This document shows, piece by piece, positions 10,721-23,141 of a stretch of 64,000 nucleotides of DNA. The translations under genes were made by a program, and so were the position numbers. Under the pieces are notes generated by a model. The model was not told where the DNA came from. It saw only the letters and a list, made by a program, of their open reading frames with translations, and ran no database searches. The stretch is taken from contig JAEMBT020000001.1 in NCBI GenBank assembly GCA_018873245.2, positions 12,238,220 through 12,302,219 on the forward strand. The letters are read 5' to 3'. Position 1 is the stretch's first letter, and each line of letters opens with the position of its first letter. Origin of the DNA: Archegozetes longisetosus (lineage: Eukaryota > Arthropoda > Arachnida > Sarcoptiformes > Trhypochthoniidae).

Positions 10721-11996
10721 TTGGGTTGGTCCATAAGTCTTTGGCACTATTCAAACTTTATTATTCAGAAAAATTTTTGAGATAAAAAATTTGTATTAAT
10801 TGAACATTGGTTAGTAGTCACCATCGCATTCGATTACTCGCTCCCAAACATTGGGAAGTTTTGAAACTCCATTAAAAGTACCTTTTAGATTAAGTTCATT
10901 TATCACTTGTCCAATGGCTTGCTTGAGAGCATTTAAATCTGGATAATGAACTCCCTTTGAACGTAGTTTTAAATGATCAAAACAGTTATAATCGCAAGGG
11001 TTCATATCTGGAGAATAGGGTGGATGTGGCAACAGTAAGCAACCCTTTTGTGCAACTAATTCTCGAACTTTTGCTTTATGAGGACGGGCATTATCACGAA
11101 GAATGACTGGCCACCGTATGTCATTATCTTCATGCCATTTTGTTACAAAATGTCCCAAAAAGCTTTTATACCTTTCGACAGTCATGGTCTGATCGACCTC
11201 CAAAACGCAACCCCATCAATATCCATCCTAACTGTAAGAAAGAGTATCCTTTCATAAAGCTCAGATCTGAGAATTTTTTCTCCTGAAGTACCTGGTTTCA
11301 CCCAGGATTTTGATTGATGCCTTACAGGTGGCGAGTAAATTGGGACCCAGCTTTCGTCAATAGCAATAATTCTTTTTAATGAGCTAGGTCTATTCCTATG
11401 TCGACTTAGATTAGCTTGTGCTATATTAAATCGCATTTCTTTTTGATCTTCTGTGAGAGTGTGAGGTACCCGCGATGACAATTTTTTATTAGTCCAAGAT
11501 CCTCTTTCAAAATTCGCCTTACTGTTTCTTTAGGAATATCACATCTGCATTCTAACTCTTTTAGAGACCAACGAGTTGTTTCCAATAGAAGATTCTTCAC
11601 TTACTCAATTTGTCCAGGAGAACGAGCTGTTACCTGCCTACCCGATCTAGGTAGATCCTCAGTACTATATCTCCCTTCTTTGAGATTTTGCACCCACTGT
11701 CGTACATTCCTATAAGAATATGCCTTCTTACCTATTGTTCTTTTTAGTTGTTTATGGATTTCAGAAACGTTTTGATTCAAAAGAACACAAAACTTTATAA
11801 ATGAACGCTGTTCAGACTCAGTTATTGACGAAATTAGCTCTTGAAAATTCATTTTCAAACCACAACAAAAAACACGTGAACAGATATAAACAATATAAGA
11901 TTGACCTTCTAGTAATACAAAAACTTGTTTGAAATTATGCCAAATTTAAAAAGGAGAGTAATCAAAATAGTGGCGAAGACTTATGGGCCAACCTAA
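10721..11996 (-). mobile_element. mariner element, 1276 bp, full length
   Basis: The terminal inverted repeats begin TTGGGTTGGTCCATAAGTCT and TTAGGTTGGCCCATAAGTCT, and extend to about 30 bp with few mismatches. TA flanks both ends (10719-10720 and 11997-11998). Length and ends are typical of mariner. The transposase lies on the minus strand and is broken. Confidence 0.93.
10811..11858 (-). pseudogene. mariner transposase, three open blocks
   Basis: Reading 11858 down to 10811, the blocks are: the DNA-binding N-terminus with two helix-turn-helix regions (11858-11601); the first catalytic aspartate in IIAIDESWVP (11481-11182); and the second and third in DNARPH and SPDMNPCDYN (11203-10811). 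By my count the last two aspartates are 34 positions apart, one fewer than in Mos1. Frame breaks between the blocks (near 11190 and 11480-11600) make it inactive, although the termini are intact enough to be mobilised by an active relative. Confidence 0.9.
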
Positions 11997-12119
11997 TAAA
12001 TCAGCGGTTATTACATTGAGTAGTGTTGATTTAATGGTTGATTTCATGTCTAATGATTCGATTGTCGAAGAATTGTTTTATAGACAAATTAATGATTTGA
12101 AAACAGCAATAATCACATA

Positions 12120-13561
12120 AATGCACTAACAAGTCATAGAACAGATCTCGCCAAACCACGGCTCTCGAGCCAGATCTAGCTCGCGAAACTTTAATTCATG
12201 ACTCGCGTAGACTTTCGAGAAAATATAAGAATCAGCTCTTAAAAGCATTTCTAGAAAAGGCTTTAGTATTCTATACAATCTGTATTGAAACTTTTTGAAT
12301 GTTATTCCTTGTATTAAGGTAGAAGAACCGTCATTGTTCAATTAATGGCTTTACTATTTGAAGCTGTCATCCATTCCAAGAAATGAAATCATATGATTGT
12401 AATCGATGTTTTCTCATTTGAAGAGATTGAGTCACACTTTTATTAGTGATTCATATTTTAGCATCAAAGAGTATCAAAGTTTAATTGATTTTTAAGTATA
12501 ACTTTAATTTAATAAATCACGGAACGAAAACAAGTCAACAAAATCAATACTTGAGAAGTGAACTTTGAAAGGATTATACTTAATAATTTACTTAAAAAAT
12601 TAATTTAAGATTTTTCAGGTGATTTTACACCTTTATCAAATATGCTAATAGTTGTTTTATGCTGGATTTTGCGGCTTCAACTAAACTCTTATTTTTAATG
12701 ACATGTTCTGTTAACTCATTATATGACATCAACATTACTTTTGTACAAATCTCGGCTTTAACATAGTTAACATTTAACTATTTCTTTTATCAGACCATAG
12801 ATTATTATTTAACAAAATTCAGACTGTTATATAATTAAATATTAATCTTTTAAAGCTTTTAATCAGTCAAAATCTGAGAAAACGTCTCCTGTTACATGTC
12901 AACTCCAGAGATTGAGGGAAAGACCTTAAAACCAGAGATATAACACCCGTAGAGAAAAGAAAGGAGGATTTTAATATAAAAAATAGTAGCATAACTACCT
13001 GGAATTTCAACGAAAAGAAATTGTAGAAATCATATAATCCCTTTGATAACTTTGTTCCAAATTTGAGTTAGTATTCCTATGTTGATCATTTCTGGTGACG
13101 AAAATGAAGATAAATTATGTCAGCATATTTGATACATAATGATATGCATAAGTTCATTCTCACTGAGCCTGAGCCTAATATTTCACTCATCTAATTGCAC
13201 TCCACAATCATAAAGTTAATTAGTTCTTCGACTTCACCCTCAACTAAATCAACTAAACTGAATTTTCGCTTTTATCACTTATTTAAGACACCATTTAATA
13301 TTATAATAGTTATAACATCAAAAATGATACAAAATAAAACTTTCACTTCTTAAAACTAACTGATCATTGAATGTAAACCTATTATTAATGAAATAGTTTA
13401 AAACTGAAATCGCATTTCATTCAGTCATTGCAATGTCTCTAATTAAAGCTAAAGATGACCCAGAATTTTAACAAAATATCTATTTATTCAAAGTTAACAC
13501 AAAACCTAAGCATGTGAATAAGTTACTATCGATTCAAAAAGTAAATTTTTAAAACATATGT
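12120..13561. other. Intergenic, nothing supported
   Basis: AT-rich DNA. An open minus-strand stretch at 12341-12126 has no recognisable motif and no splice support. Confidence 0.4.
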
Positions 13562-13700
13562 AGCTTGTTTTTGAAGAAGTGCCTTAGTGAATAGGCCTTT
13601 TACTATGCATTAAAAGTACTTTTTGTATTGAATTCAATATAGAGAATTTTCAATGCATATTAAAGGCCTATCGCTAAGGTACTTCTTCATTTAGAAAGCT
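13562..13700. repeat. 139-nt imperfect hairpin
   Basis: AGCTTG, GAAGAAGTGCCTTAGTGA and ATAGGCCTTTTACTATGCATT on the left pair with their complements on the right (13652-13700) around GAATTC. Size and near-complete pairing fit a small MITE or a long hairpin transcript. No target duplication was found. Confidence 0.6.
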
Positions 13701-15589
13701 ATACTCATCAAAATTATAACGTGATTCACAAGGTTTTTAATCTGATTTGAAAGGTAATGAACGTTGTTCTTCATTTAATAACAATCTATACAGTTGACTA
13801 AATAAAATGATGTACAAGTTAAGTATATATTTTAAGCAAAAATGTACTTTACTTTTTGAATCGATGGTACATCTTGTTTGTGTGAATATCGAATTACCAT
13901 TATTTTTATAAAATTTCTTCGTAGAGGCTCAACAAGCTCAGAGATATGAGCTTAAGTCTTGAGCCTAGACTCAGGCTATCCTATGTCTATCATTACTGAT
14001 ACAATTCTATATGTGAGCTAAATGCATTCTCTGTATAAATAATCATTTTTATTTTAACTTTAACTTGAAATATTTTATCGATTTAATTGAATATTTATCT
14101 ATTTATTTCATAGTAGAAATGTAAACAAAAGCAATCAATAATTACATATTTTAAAATTTAATAAATTAATTTACCTTTGTAATGACTTTGAAAATATCAA
14201 AGATAACAACTCTAATCTCATGAACCTTTTAATTAAGGAACTTGTGTATCTATAATAAAGTTTAATTTATTTACGGATTTAGATTAGCAATATCTATTGT
14301 TTCAGGATATTTTCTGATTATTTTTTTTGGAATTACACCTGTTTAATATTTTTCTCTAGTGAAATAGAAGCACAGCAATACCTCAATATAGTGTACCTCA
14401 TTATAGTGAAACGTCGCTATAATGAATTAAAAATACAGATCCACAGCAATTTACTATATTGAGGTATTACTATATAAATTCCAAAAATAAAAATAAACTT
14501 AATTAGGTTCAGAATTAGTGACTTTTCTAAGTATTGCTTCAATTGTATTGCTATACAATTACCGATTATCTTTATACTTGAAATACTCAAGCTTATAAAT
14601 GTATAGAAAACATACGATTGAGATAAAATTAGATAACTATTTCACTACTAGCATCACATGATATACATATGTAACATTGTTTATCTTAAAAATAAACAAA
14701 TGCTTTCATTAAATAAACGGCTTAGTGATTCTCAAGAACTTTTCTAAGAACTGTTAGTTTCAATATCCAAATGATATTTAGTTAGTTATGCCAGGAATTT
14801 AATCATTCATTTGAGCGCTATTTGCTATGCAATTAAGAAGTCTTTAAACTAGCAAAAATTTCTTATGAAAAACTCCTTCACAAAAATTTTTTCTTATGAA
14901 AACTTCTTCCACACAAATTCTTGTCACTTATTTATATCATTTTCATTTAAAACTCCTTTGCGTATATGTTATAGTATTCTTTAATAAGTGGTGAATATCC
15001 TGACAAAAGTAAGAAAGGTTTACTAGAAATTACTTTGTGTTATTGAGTGCTTTGAAAGTGGTTTATATTTTAGATGTAACTAAACATTACTCAAAAACAT
15101 TCAATATACTAACTCAGAAATTTATCATTTAATACGACTTGTTTGTGAAATCATCCGATAAGATTTGAATATTGTCTTGAAATTGGAGTTCTTTCTGTAT
15201 TTTTTTAATATTTTTATTGTTGTTAAGTCACACTATTTCGTATACCATATGAAAGTCTTAATCAAAAAGTTATCTGAAAAGATTTTTTCCACAGAAATAT
15301 ACAGATAAGCCTTTGGAGACCTTTAGACTTAAAGTGAAAAAGTTAAGTACTTTTTTGCTGTTAACTAATGAAGAAAAATAAATCTAAAGTTTTACTGTAA
15401 ACATTAGTGTTATATTTTAGTACTTTATGTTGATTCGAACTTCAAGTTTTAATGGTGCTTTCTCAGAATGCGATCCACGTATGATTATTTCATCGTTTGC
15501 TGAAAAAGTACTTATTTTTCTGAAAAAATATATCCTAAGTTAAAGGAATAAGTTTTATTGTTTAGTGCTTAAAAAGAATTGATTAAACT
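13701..15589. other. Intergenic with one small foldback
   Basis: Apart from the hairpin listed at 14378-14467, no exon or repeat could be supported. No obvious core promoter was recognised in front of the G-alpha gene. Confidence 0.4.
14378..14467. repeat. 90-nt two-level palindrome
   Basis: The outer arms ATACCTCAATATAGT and ACTATATTGAGGTAT are perfect complements. Within them TCATTATAG and CTATAATGA form a second stem. Typical of a tiny foldback MITE. Confidence 0.65.
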
Positions 15590-16678
15590 ATGGATTGCTG
15601 CATAACTAGTGAAGATTTAATACTGAAGAAAGAGCAGAGAAAAATTAGCAAAATGATTGAAGAAAGGTTGAGAAGAGATTCATGGAACTCTAAAGACGTG
15701 ATAAAACTTTTATTATTAGGAACTGAAGAGTCGGGGAAGAGTACCTTCATTAAACAGATGAAAATCATTCATGAGTGCGATTATAATGAAAAAGAGAGAA
15801 AAAAATTTATTCAATACGTTTATAACAATGTTTTTATAGCAATTCAGAGCTTAATAAAAGCTATGAATATTTTAGAAATCAACTATAAAAACCCCGATAA
15901 TATTGAAAATGCTTTACTATTAGAAAAAGTTTTTGTTGACTACAAGACATCAATAATTACAGAATTGGATACTATTTATGCGAAGGCTATAAAGAGCTTG
16001 TGGTCAGATTCTGGAGTTCAAGAATGCTATAAACGAAGAAATGAGTTTAAATTGAGTGATTCCGCCAAATATTATCTTGATGACATTGACAGACTCGCGG
16101 ATATTAATTATTTACCGACACAACAAGATATTATACGGGTCCGGGTCCCTACGACCGGAATTAACGAATATATGTTTAAAATAAATTCTATTCGTTTACG
16201 AATAGTTGATGTCGGCGGACAGAGAAATGAACGCCGAAAATGGATTCACTGTTTCGAAAGCGTGACTTCGATTATATTTCTAGCAGCTCTCAACGAATAT
16301 GATATGATTCTACACGAATCACAGAATGAGTCAAAAAATCGTATGGAAGAAAGTATGGCATTATTTCATATTATTATTACATGGAAATGGTTTACAAATT
16401 CCTCGTTTATCTTGTTCTTAAACAAGAAGGACCTATTGGAAGAGAAGATCATGTACTCTAACTTTATCGATTATTTTCCCGAATATGATGGACCCCCTCG
16501 TGATCCGATCAGTGCGCGCGAGTTCACTTTGAGAATGTATCAAGATTTGAAACCGGATACAAACAAATTATTTAGCCATTTCACATGCGTTACTGATACT
16601 GAAAATGTTCGTTTTATTTTCGAATCTGTGAAATACCACATTCTTATGGAAAATCTTAAAGTAATGATGCTAGCCTAA
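15590..16678 (+). CDS. G-protein alpha subunit, Gq class, intronless, altered P-loop
   Basis: A single uninterrupted frame of 362 residues matches the whole length of Gq-alpha. The start MDCC keeps the paired cysteines that are palmitoylated in Gq. Switch I (RVRVPTTGI with the arginine finger at 185), DVGGQ (207-211), NKKD (278-281) and TCVTDT (332-337) are intact. The P-loop reads GTEESGKS (44-51): glutamate 46 replaces the glycine equivalent to Ras Gly12, which is nearly invariant and important for GTP hydrolysis. The C-terminus, which decides receptor coupling, reads NLKVMMLA instead of the Gq consensus NLKEYNLV. Two residues are inserted after the DVGGQ half (in ESQNESKN). Gq genes normally have many introns, so this is probably an old retrocopy kept open by selection; no poly(A) tract or target duplication remains. 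In Gq pathways the subunit links receptors to phospholipase C-beta. Altered hydrolysis and coupling are inferences. Confidence 0.93.
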   Translation: MDCCITSEDLILKKEQRKISKMIEERLRRDSWNSKDVIKLLLLGTEESGKSTFIKQMKIIHECDYNEKERKKFIQYVYNNVFIAIQSLIKAMNILEINYKNPDNIENALLLEKVFVDYKTSIITELDTIYAKAIKSLWSDSGVQECYKRRNEFKLSDSAKYYLDDIDRLADINYLPTQQDIIRVRVPTTGINEYMFKINSIRLRIVDVGGQRNERRKWIHCFESVTSIIFLAALNEYDMILHESQNESKNRMEESMALFHIIITWKWFTNSSFILFLNKKDLLEEKIMYSNFIDYFPEYDGPPRDPISAREFTLRMYQDLKPDTNKLFSHFTCVTDTENVRFIFESVKYHILMENLKVMMLA

Positions 16679-16889
16679 AATCTCGAAAATTACTTGTTCT
16701 ATTATTTTTGTTATTTTTATCCAAGTTTTTTGTGATTTTAACGCATGTTAAAAATAGTAGCTTTTAAGCATATTAATTTTATATATACATATACGCCATG
16801 ACTAATATATAAAATTTAATGTTTTATAGAGTAGTCAACTTGTTTGTAAAATCTGTGAGTATTATGCAAGATATTAGATATATTTGACT

Positions 16890-17780
16890 AATTTGTGAAT
16901 ATAAACAAATTAATGGTAGAACAAGACACTCGCAGTCACAAGGTTCAATCGAAAGATCAAATGATGTTGTTAAAGCTAAGTCATTTGCATAGACGTCAGA
17001 GCAAAAAAGTAAAAGTGGTCAGTGAGAATCAAGTCTGTAATGTTACGAATGAATCGTTTTGTTCACAGTATCTTAGAGACGTCGCCATATGAGGCAATAT
17101 TTGGTCATGCTTCAAGAGTAGGGTTATCAACTAATGCATCTTTAAGTGCACTCAAGGAGTATGGAGATATTGATATAGATAATAGTCATGGTACTATCTC
17201 AGCTACACTAGAACTATCTAGATCAAGTACTAGTCTATCTGAAAAAATTTTGATAGTATCTCTATTTGTCATATATATCTTGAACAAAAAAGTGGAGCTC
17301 ATACATGTATGGGATGCAAACAGCCTGTACATGTAATTTGGGTAATAAGCTTGGAGAAGCAGAGTATGGAACTCGAATACTATGTCATAGATGTGTCGTT
17401 AATAAAAAGTGAGTAGATAATAGAAATATGATGGACGAAGATCAGTCAAAACAAGCAGAAAAAATTAGTCAAAATTCATCACTAATCCTTCCAAAATTAA
17501 TAGTTGGGGCTTATATCGAATACGAATTGATATGGGTCAACTATAATCAACTTGTAATAGGAGGTCTCTTGATAAATTTGAAAAATTTCATAGCTTGGAT
17601 GATGTTCCTGAAAAAAGCATCGCTCTAAGTGAATCTATACGTGAAGAATTTACTGGTCAAGGAATGGTGAAATATGAATGCAAACAAAAATGTACTAATA
17701 ATAAGTGCTAATGCAGAAAAAGTAATGTAAAGTGCAATAGCAAGTGTCATAATTCTACTTCATGTAAGAATATGTAATTA
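16890..17780 (+). pseudogene. Integrase-type transposon remnant (KRBA2-like family)
   Basis: Broken frames carry, in order: the end of a DDE integrase core (GRTRHSQSQGSIERSN, from about 16913); the conserved SPYEAIFGHASRVGLST; a zinc-binding C-terminal motif (HTCMGCKQPVHVI, then GTRILCHRC); and a cysteine-rich tail (KCTNNKC, then KCNSKCHNSTSCKN, to about 17778). This order is that of the KRBA2/SCAND3-like transposon proteins common in animal genomes. Several stops and frameshifts show it is dead. It lies 0.2 kb downstream of the G-alpha gene in the same orientation, with no sign of a functional link. Confidence 0.75.
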
Positions 17781-19200
17781 AATGTACAGGATAGTCAAAA
17801 ATAGATTCATGTCCTGCAAACAAAGAATTAACTTAGTTAATTTGTAAACGATTTTTGTAGTTCAGTTTGCAAACGAGTCGATTGATCTCTAAATTATTAT
17901 GTTTCATAAACTAGTCATGACATATATTCATTTATACATTGCATTATTTTTTATATTTATGTCCATTATAAATTTATTATTTCAGGAAAATGGATTGCTA
18001 TAAATGATCGTTCTTTTTCTACAATGAAAATTATAAATAGATGAAAATGTATTTTGGACTTGGATTCTACACCAAAAATACATTGAAATACTGAAATCGA
18101 TGAATTCAATTCGGCTCATTCGTCAAATAATAGATTTTTTCTTATTTTTAATTAATTATTGATTTTCCATGAAAAAATTTCACTTAGACGTTTGATTTGT
18201 AAATAATTCGTTAAATTTATTTTAATGTTATAGAGTAATGAGAATTTATTCAAATTTTCTAATAAGTTTTAAAGCTTACTTTTTATGTTAAACTTTTTTA
18301 TCTAATGTTTCACATTATTATATAATTGTATGCATTTGAGGTGGAAGTTCGAGTGAAGAGTCAGAAAGAGGGTCATACGATCAGACTTTACAGATTAGAT
18401 CTAAATGCATTTATGTCATTTTTCATAATTGATTATAAACTACAGAGTTCAAATATTTTTAAGACATTTAGAAAAATTGAGAAGCTCTTAAATTAGGCTC
18501 AAATTTTAAAAATTTTATTGAGTTAGTAGCTTCGCAACAAACTTTACATTTCAATCCATACAGTTTTAGCACTGATTTTAAAAATGAATTTATTTAAAGT
18601 CTCGATAATTTTGATTCAATTGAAGAAATATGAGAATCATGTAAATATACAGATTAATTAGCAGTGTCAAACAAAAATTCCAGTTGTCAATAATTTTTAT
18701 ATCTTAAGTAATGTATTTTTGAATCATTGAAACGAAGAAACAAATATTTTTTCCTAAAATACTTTAGAAATTTAAAAATTGTGCATTTTTCTTAAATTAA
18801 AAACAATAAAAATTAAATGCTTAATTATTTTATAAATTTTATTCATATATATTATAGAGGATAAATTCAAGTATTAATTGAGAAACTACTTTTTTCAATT
18901 AATTCGCTCGCATTACTAATGCATATTTAAAGTCAACCATTCATAATGATAGCTGAATAGACTAATACATGGTTTTGACTAGCGTGTTTGTAATAATCAC
19001 CCTTCGGTTGACGCTTAAAGTTTAATTTGGAGCAAAGATGAATAAACTCTCTGTTTGCTAGTCAACGATTTTATTCAATAACTTTAAATCTGTTCAATAC
19101 AAGTCATCGTTTGATAGTTTCAAGGATATGATCAGCTTATTATCTGGAAGGTATTTCAATTTTGAAGAATTATCAAGGGGCCGTATATATTTTGTGTTTA
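17781..19200. other. Intergenic, nothing supported
   Basis: AT-rich DNA between the transposon remnant and the 3' end of the leucine-rich-repeat gene. Confidence 0.4.
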
Positions 19201-20308
19201 TTATGCATTAACATAAATAGGATCCACAGCTTGACAATCACTAATTTCTTCAATATTACGCATCCAAATAGGTTTACCGTCACTACAAACAGCACTCAAT
19301 ACCTGTTTGTTGATTCTCTTCTATCTCTCAATAACCATTTCATATGACAGTCGCATTCTAACGGATTCCCCTCAACAATAATCTGATTCATAATATCTTT
19401 ATCAATGAAAGATCCAAAAATCTTCTCATCTAAATATGACAATCGATTATGAGAGAGATCTATAAGAAGCGGTCGATTAGAGTTCATGAAAACTCCGGGT
19501 TCAAAACTGTTAACTGCTAATCTATTGTCAGATAAGTCAATAGTCATTCTCTCAAAAGAAGTTCCTCTCATATCGAAAGCATGGCTAGTAATGTAGTCAA
19601 CTTCTGATCCAATAGTTATATTTCTTATCCAATAGGGATAGTCATAAAAAGCATAGTTTCCTATTCTCTTAATCGGACCATAAATACTAATCTCTTTCAG
19701 ATTCCATTGACTTCCCAATAGAGGTCTGAACGCATAGTCTGGTATTTCAGTCAGATTAATACCATTGATCTCAATCTTCTCGATGTTATTAATTGAACTC
19801 AAGGCATCATAAATATTGTGATTTGGTGGAGAGTTCGATAATAGCATAGCGTTACTGATAGTCAGTCTTTTCAGGTGCATTCGTGTAGATCCAAAAGCGT
19901 TTGTATGAATTTTAGACAATTTCTCTGCATTATTAATGACTATCTCTTCGAAGTTTGTATCAAAGAAAGCGCATTCTTCTAGTTCTGTCAATTCTTTGTT
20001 ACTTACGTACAATTTATCGAATTTTTTCTCAAACCATTGAACTGAACGACTCGCGTATTCAAATACACGCTTCAAATTGTAGTCTTTATCAATATTGCAG
20101 TGAAAATTCTTTCCGTTTTCACAGATGCATGGGTCTATCAGTTGTTTGTTTGGGGGACACTTACCACTGAAAATTGACCCGAAATTCGCAGATAACGCAA
20201 GAAATACGCAGACTATGAAGACTTAATAACATTTAATTATAAGCTTTTGTTTATGTGACATCGGAATAAAAGTTTTTTAACTTTCTACAACTTACGATTT
20301 CGATCCAT
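19201..20308 (-). CDS. Secreted leucine-rich-repeat protein, one apparent frameshift near its end
   Basis: Exon 1 is only 20308-20296 (MDRN plus one base). A phase-1 intron (20222-20295; donor GTAAGT, acceptor ATTAAG) leads into exon 2 from 20221. The joined start gives a signal peptide (MDRNLFIVCVFLALSANFG) and an N-terminal cysteine cap (CPPNKQLIDPCIC). Irregular leucine-rich repeats follow, for example EIPDYAFRPL and LIDLSHNRLSYLDEKIFG, then the C-terminal cap beginning NPLECDCHMKWLL. The frame stops at 19296, but one base later the cap continues (AVCSDGKPIW and EEISDCQAV) to a TAA at 19201, restoring its missing cysteines. So either a one-base deletion near 19295 has truncated it or the sequence has an error. 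The architecture resembles arthropod secreted proteins annotated as oplophorus-luciferin monooxygenase non-catalytic-subunit-like; ligand and role are unknown. Confidence 0.8.
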
Positions 20309-21829
20309 ATTCAGTATTGACACTGATTTGATTCTGATTAATGTAAAGCTATTTATTCAGAATGGTATCTTTTGAAAATTTGTTTTGGTTAACGCATTTC
20401 CAGATGAATAAACATATGATTAAGAGAGAACTAAGTTTATTATGTTACCTATGCTTTCATTCACTGAAATATTTATTTAGCTGTCTGCGTGATATCGATT
20501 TCAATACAAGTTCTCAAAAATATATCAATATTTCAATCAAATTGAATTGGATTTTACATTGTAAGAAAAACCGAGCAATGTATATTTTCTCAATAATATG
20601 CCTACTTTAAAAAAATTTGTTGACGTTAAAAAGATTTAGTTTCTTTAATTGATTAAGTTTTTATGTTCTCTTAAAATTCTTTATCACTTAATTTTTAAAA
20701 AGTAGTTTATTAAGAAGAAGGAAATTTTTTCCATTTCTAATCCATCTAGTATAATCTTTAATACATAAATTATTAATTAAGCGTGAAGTCCAATATTAAT
20801 TCAAATTCAGAATAAAAGTATACAGTGAAATCGTTATCAAATCTCATCAAAGACTATGTTAGTTAGACAAACTAATAGAAAATATAATAGGAAATAGAAG
20901 ATAGAAAATAGAAAGGTCGGTGCTCATTTGGCCTTATAATTCCATAATGACGGGAAATCTATGGATTAAAATCGTAAATTAGATAAAATATCATTTAAAA
21001 ATAAAAAACACTGCAGAGACGAAGAAAATGAGTATTTTAAGGATTAGTCGAAAATTGAGACAAAATTTAAAGTTGAAATAATAGAATTTTTCCTGAATCA
21101 TAGAGTTATAATTATAGAGCTTGAATTGAAACAAATAGTGAGTAAAATAATTGCTAATAGATAGAAAATAGAAGATAGGAATCTGGGGAACGTTGTAGAA
21201 ATTATAATTTTGTGATTTTTTGTTATAGACATATTTGGTATCGTGTAAATAAAAAAATTTCGTGATAGAGTTGAGATTCCAGAATAAATATTTGAGATTT
21301 TATTTTTCTTAAACAATATTACACAAAATATAATTCTGAAAAGGAATAATATTCATATTAACGAGAAGATATAAATTTTTAAATAGATGAAAAGTGATAG
21401 CTCTCTTATTAAAAATAAAACTTTTGAGCCAGTATAAGTTATAAACGTGAAATTTCAATCATTTCAAAAATCATAAAATTTATACAGTTATCAATAATAT
21501 CAATATTATTGAAATGGCATAAACTATATTTTTCACACCAAACAGCAACAGATAAACTTTTCAGCGCCTTAATCAAAATGACGAAATCGATATCCCAAGA
21601 TCCATGGAAATCAGATTTTCCGGAAAAAGCGTTTATCAAAGAGGTAAACCGTTATTTTTTGTATTATGTTTAACAAGCACATTCTAAAATCAGAAATACA
21701 TATGTTTTGAAAATATACCTCACGACAAAAAAATCCGGAAAAAGTAAGTGTAAAGTTTACAATGAAAATTACAATATTTTGACCTAAAATTGACCACAAG
21801 AATGTATTTGATTCTAATTATTACAACTA
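20309..21829. other. Intergenic, nothing supported
   Basis: AT-rich; short open stretches on both strands lack motifs and splice support. Confidence 0.4.
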
Positions 21830-22450
21830 AAACGAAATGACGATTTAACTTGGTCTCCCTCTGCAGCTATACACTTTTCAATGTGTCTTTTCATACTTTT
21901 GTAAAACGACTCCTATACTCCTAACTATAAATTGTTTCATATTTTGTTCATTTTCGCGACCCACAGTTAAAATTTTGTTGGTTCTTCTTTCTTAATAATA
22001 TCGTTTATTATTATTCATAGGCTTTCAATCAGGTTGAGGCCGGAAAAATTAATTCTGAAAATATACCACTGATTTCCGGATTTTTTTGTCGTAAAGATTA
22101 CAACATAGTTGATTCCAAGCTTTATGACAACTTCCCAACTATTTGGTAGCCTTGATATTCCAATGACGGCATGTTAAAAAGTTAATTTCATGAATAACTT
22201 TATCATAAACCACTTTCAAAGCAAGTTCATTTGAAAATCTTTTACCTTTGTTCGGTCTCTTAATTCTAGTGATGCCATCACAATCACAGGGGTCTAAATC
22301 AGGGTTATAAGCGGTGATGCTCGACGTTTGAAAAGTTATTGAAAAATATTGTTAAAATTTACCCAGACCATAATGAAAGAATTGTCGTGTTAGAAAGCAC
22401 AAACTCCCTCCCCACTAACTTAAACCCGGATTCACTTCTTTTAACTAAAT
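21830..22450 (-). pseudogene. mariner transposase remnant, C-terminal half
   Basis: Minus-strand frames give HDNS (about 22400), then AYNPDLDPCDCDGITR with GKRFSNELALK (about 22315-22150), then FYKSMKRHIEKCIAAEGDQV (about 21900-21840). These are the second and third catalytic aspartate regions and the C-terminal region of a mariner of the mellifera type. Stops and shifts separate them, and an unrelated stretch lies between the last two. No terminal repeats were found. Confidence 0.65.
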
Positions 22451-23141
22451 GATTTTTATCAATATTTGTAATAAGTAACAGGTAATTATATCATAAATTC
22501 GTCCCTACATTTAACAATAGAGTTTGTTTGATAAAAGGAAAATTTTTGATAAGTTTTAGTGACGCGAAATAAGCAACCAATTAATAATTGCAAATGTTCC
22601 ATGTATTGTCTTGTCGCTTACAGAAAATTTCTCAGAAATATAGACTTAATTTGACAAGTTTCTACCTTTAAATAATTCTTATCTATTATTAGCGTCTAAT
22701 TTCTTTGCAAAACATATTCCAGTGGTAATACAACTGTTTATTGAGTAATTATTCGACACTCATGATTCATGATTATCAAAATAACTTCATTTTATTTGGT
22801 TTTCATGCTACTAGTTTAAGCATCGTAATAATAAAACTTTTTCAACAAACTTGCTTTAAATATAACAATAATGTTTTCTATTTGATTACTTGAATTTGTG
22901 TTATTATTTTCTTGCGCAGAATATTAGGCACATACTCCAAACAAACGCTTGAGATAAATTAATATAACATTCTCTTATTAAGCTAGTATCACTTAGAGAA
23001 ATTGATTTTTCAGATAAGATTATTCCCAAAAAATGTACTCGAATAGGTTATAAAAGTTCAGGAAATGCGTTAAGTGAATGAATAATAATGAACATAAACA
23101 AGTTAAGATTGATTTTCAAGTCAGTAATTTGCGAATTATTA
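22451..23141. other. Intergenic, nothing supported
   Basis: AT-rich DNA without recognisable exons or repeats. Confidence 0.4.

Larger units (their letters stand above)
10541..12119 (+). pseudogene. Short reading frame of receptor unit 2, split by a mariner
   Basis: An ATG at 10541 (or 10550) opens a frame of about 58 codons (MSITIDCYKKSSDYFHRN and on) that runs into the mariner at 10721. Beyond the element (11999-12119) a second open stretch ends at a stop at 12117-12119 and includes MVDFMSNDSIVEELFYRQ. After notional removal of the element and one TA the two frames differ by one base, so the gene was already damaged or has a splice site nearby. Its place relative to the duplicated leader suggests an N-terminal exon of a second receptor copy; the family cannot be shown directly. 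Confidence 0.35.

Noticed and set aside
20362-20610. 82-codon plus-strand frame
   Set aside because: Low-complexity hydrophobic composition from AT-rich DNA, with no domain or splice evidence.
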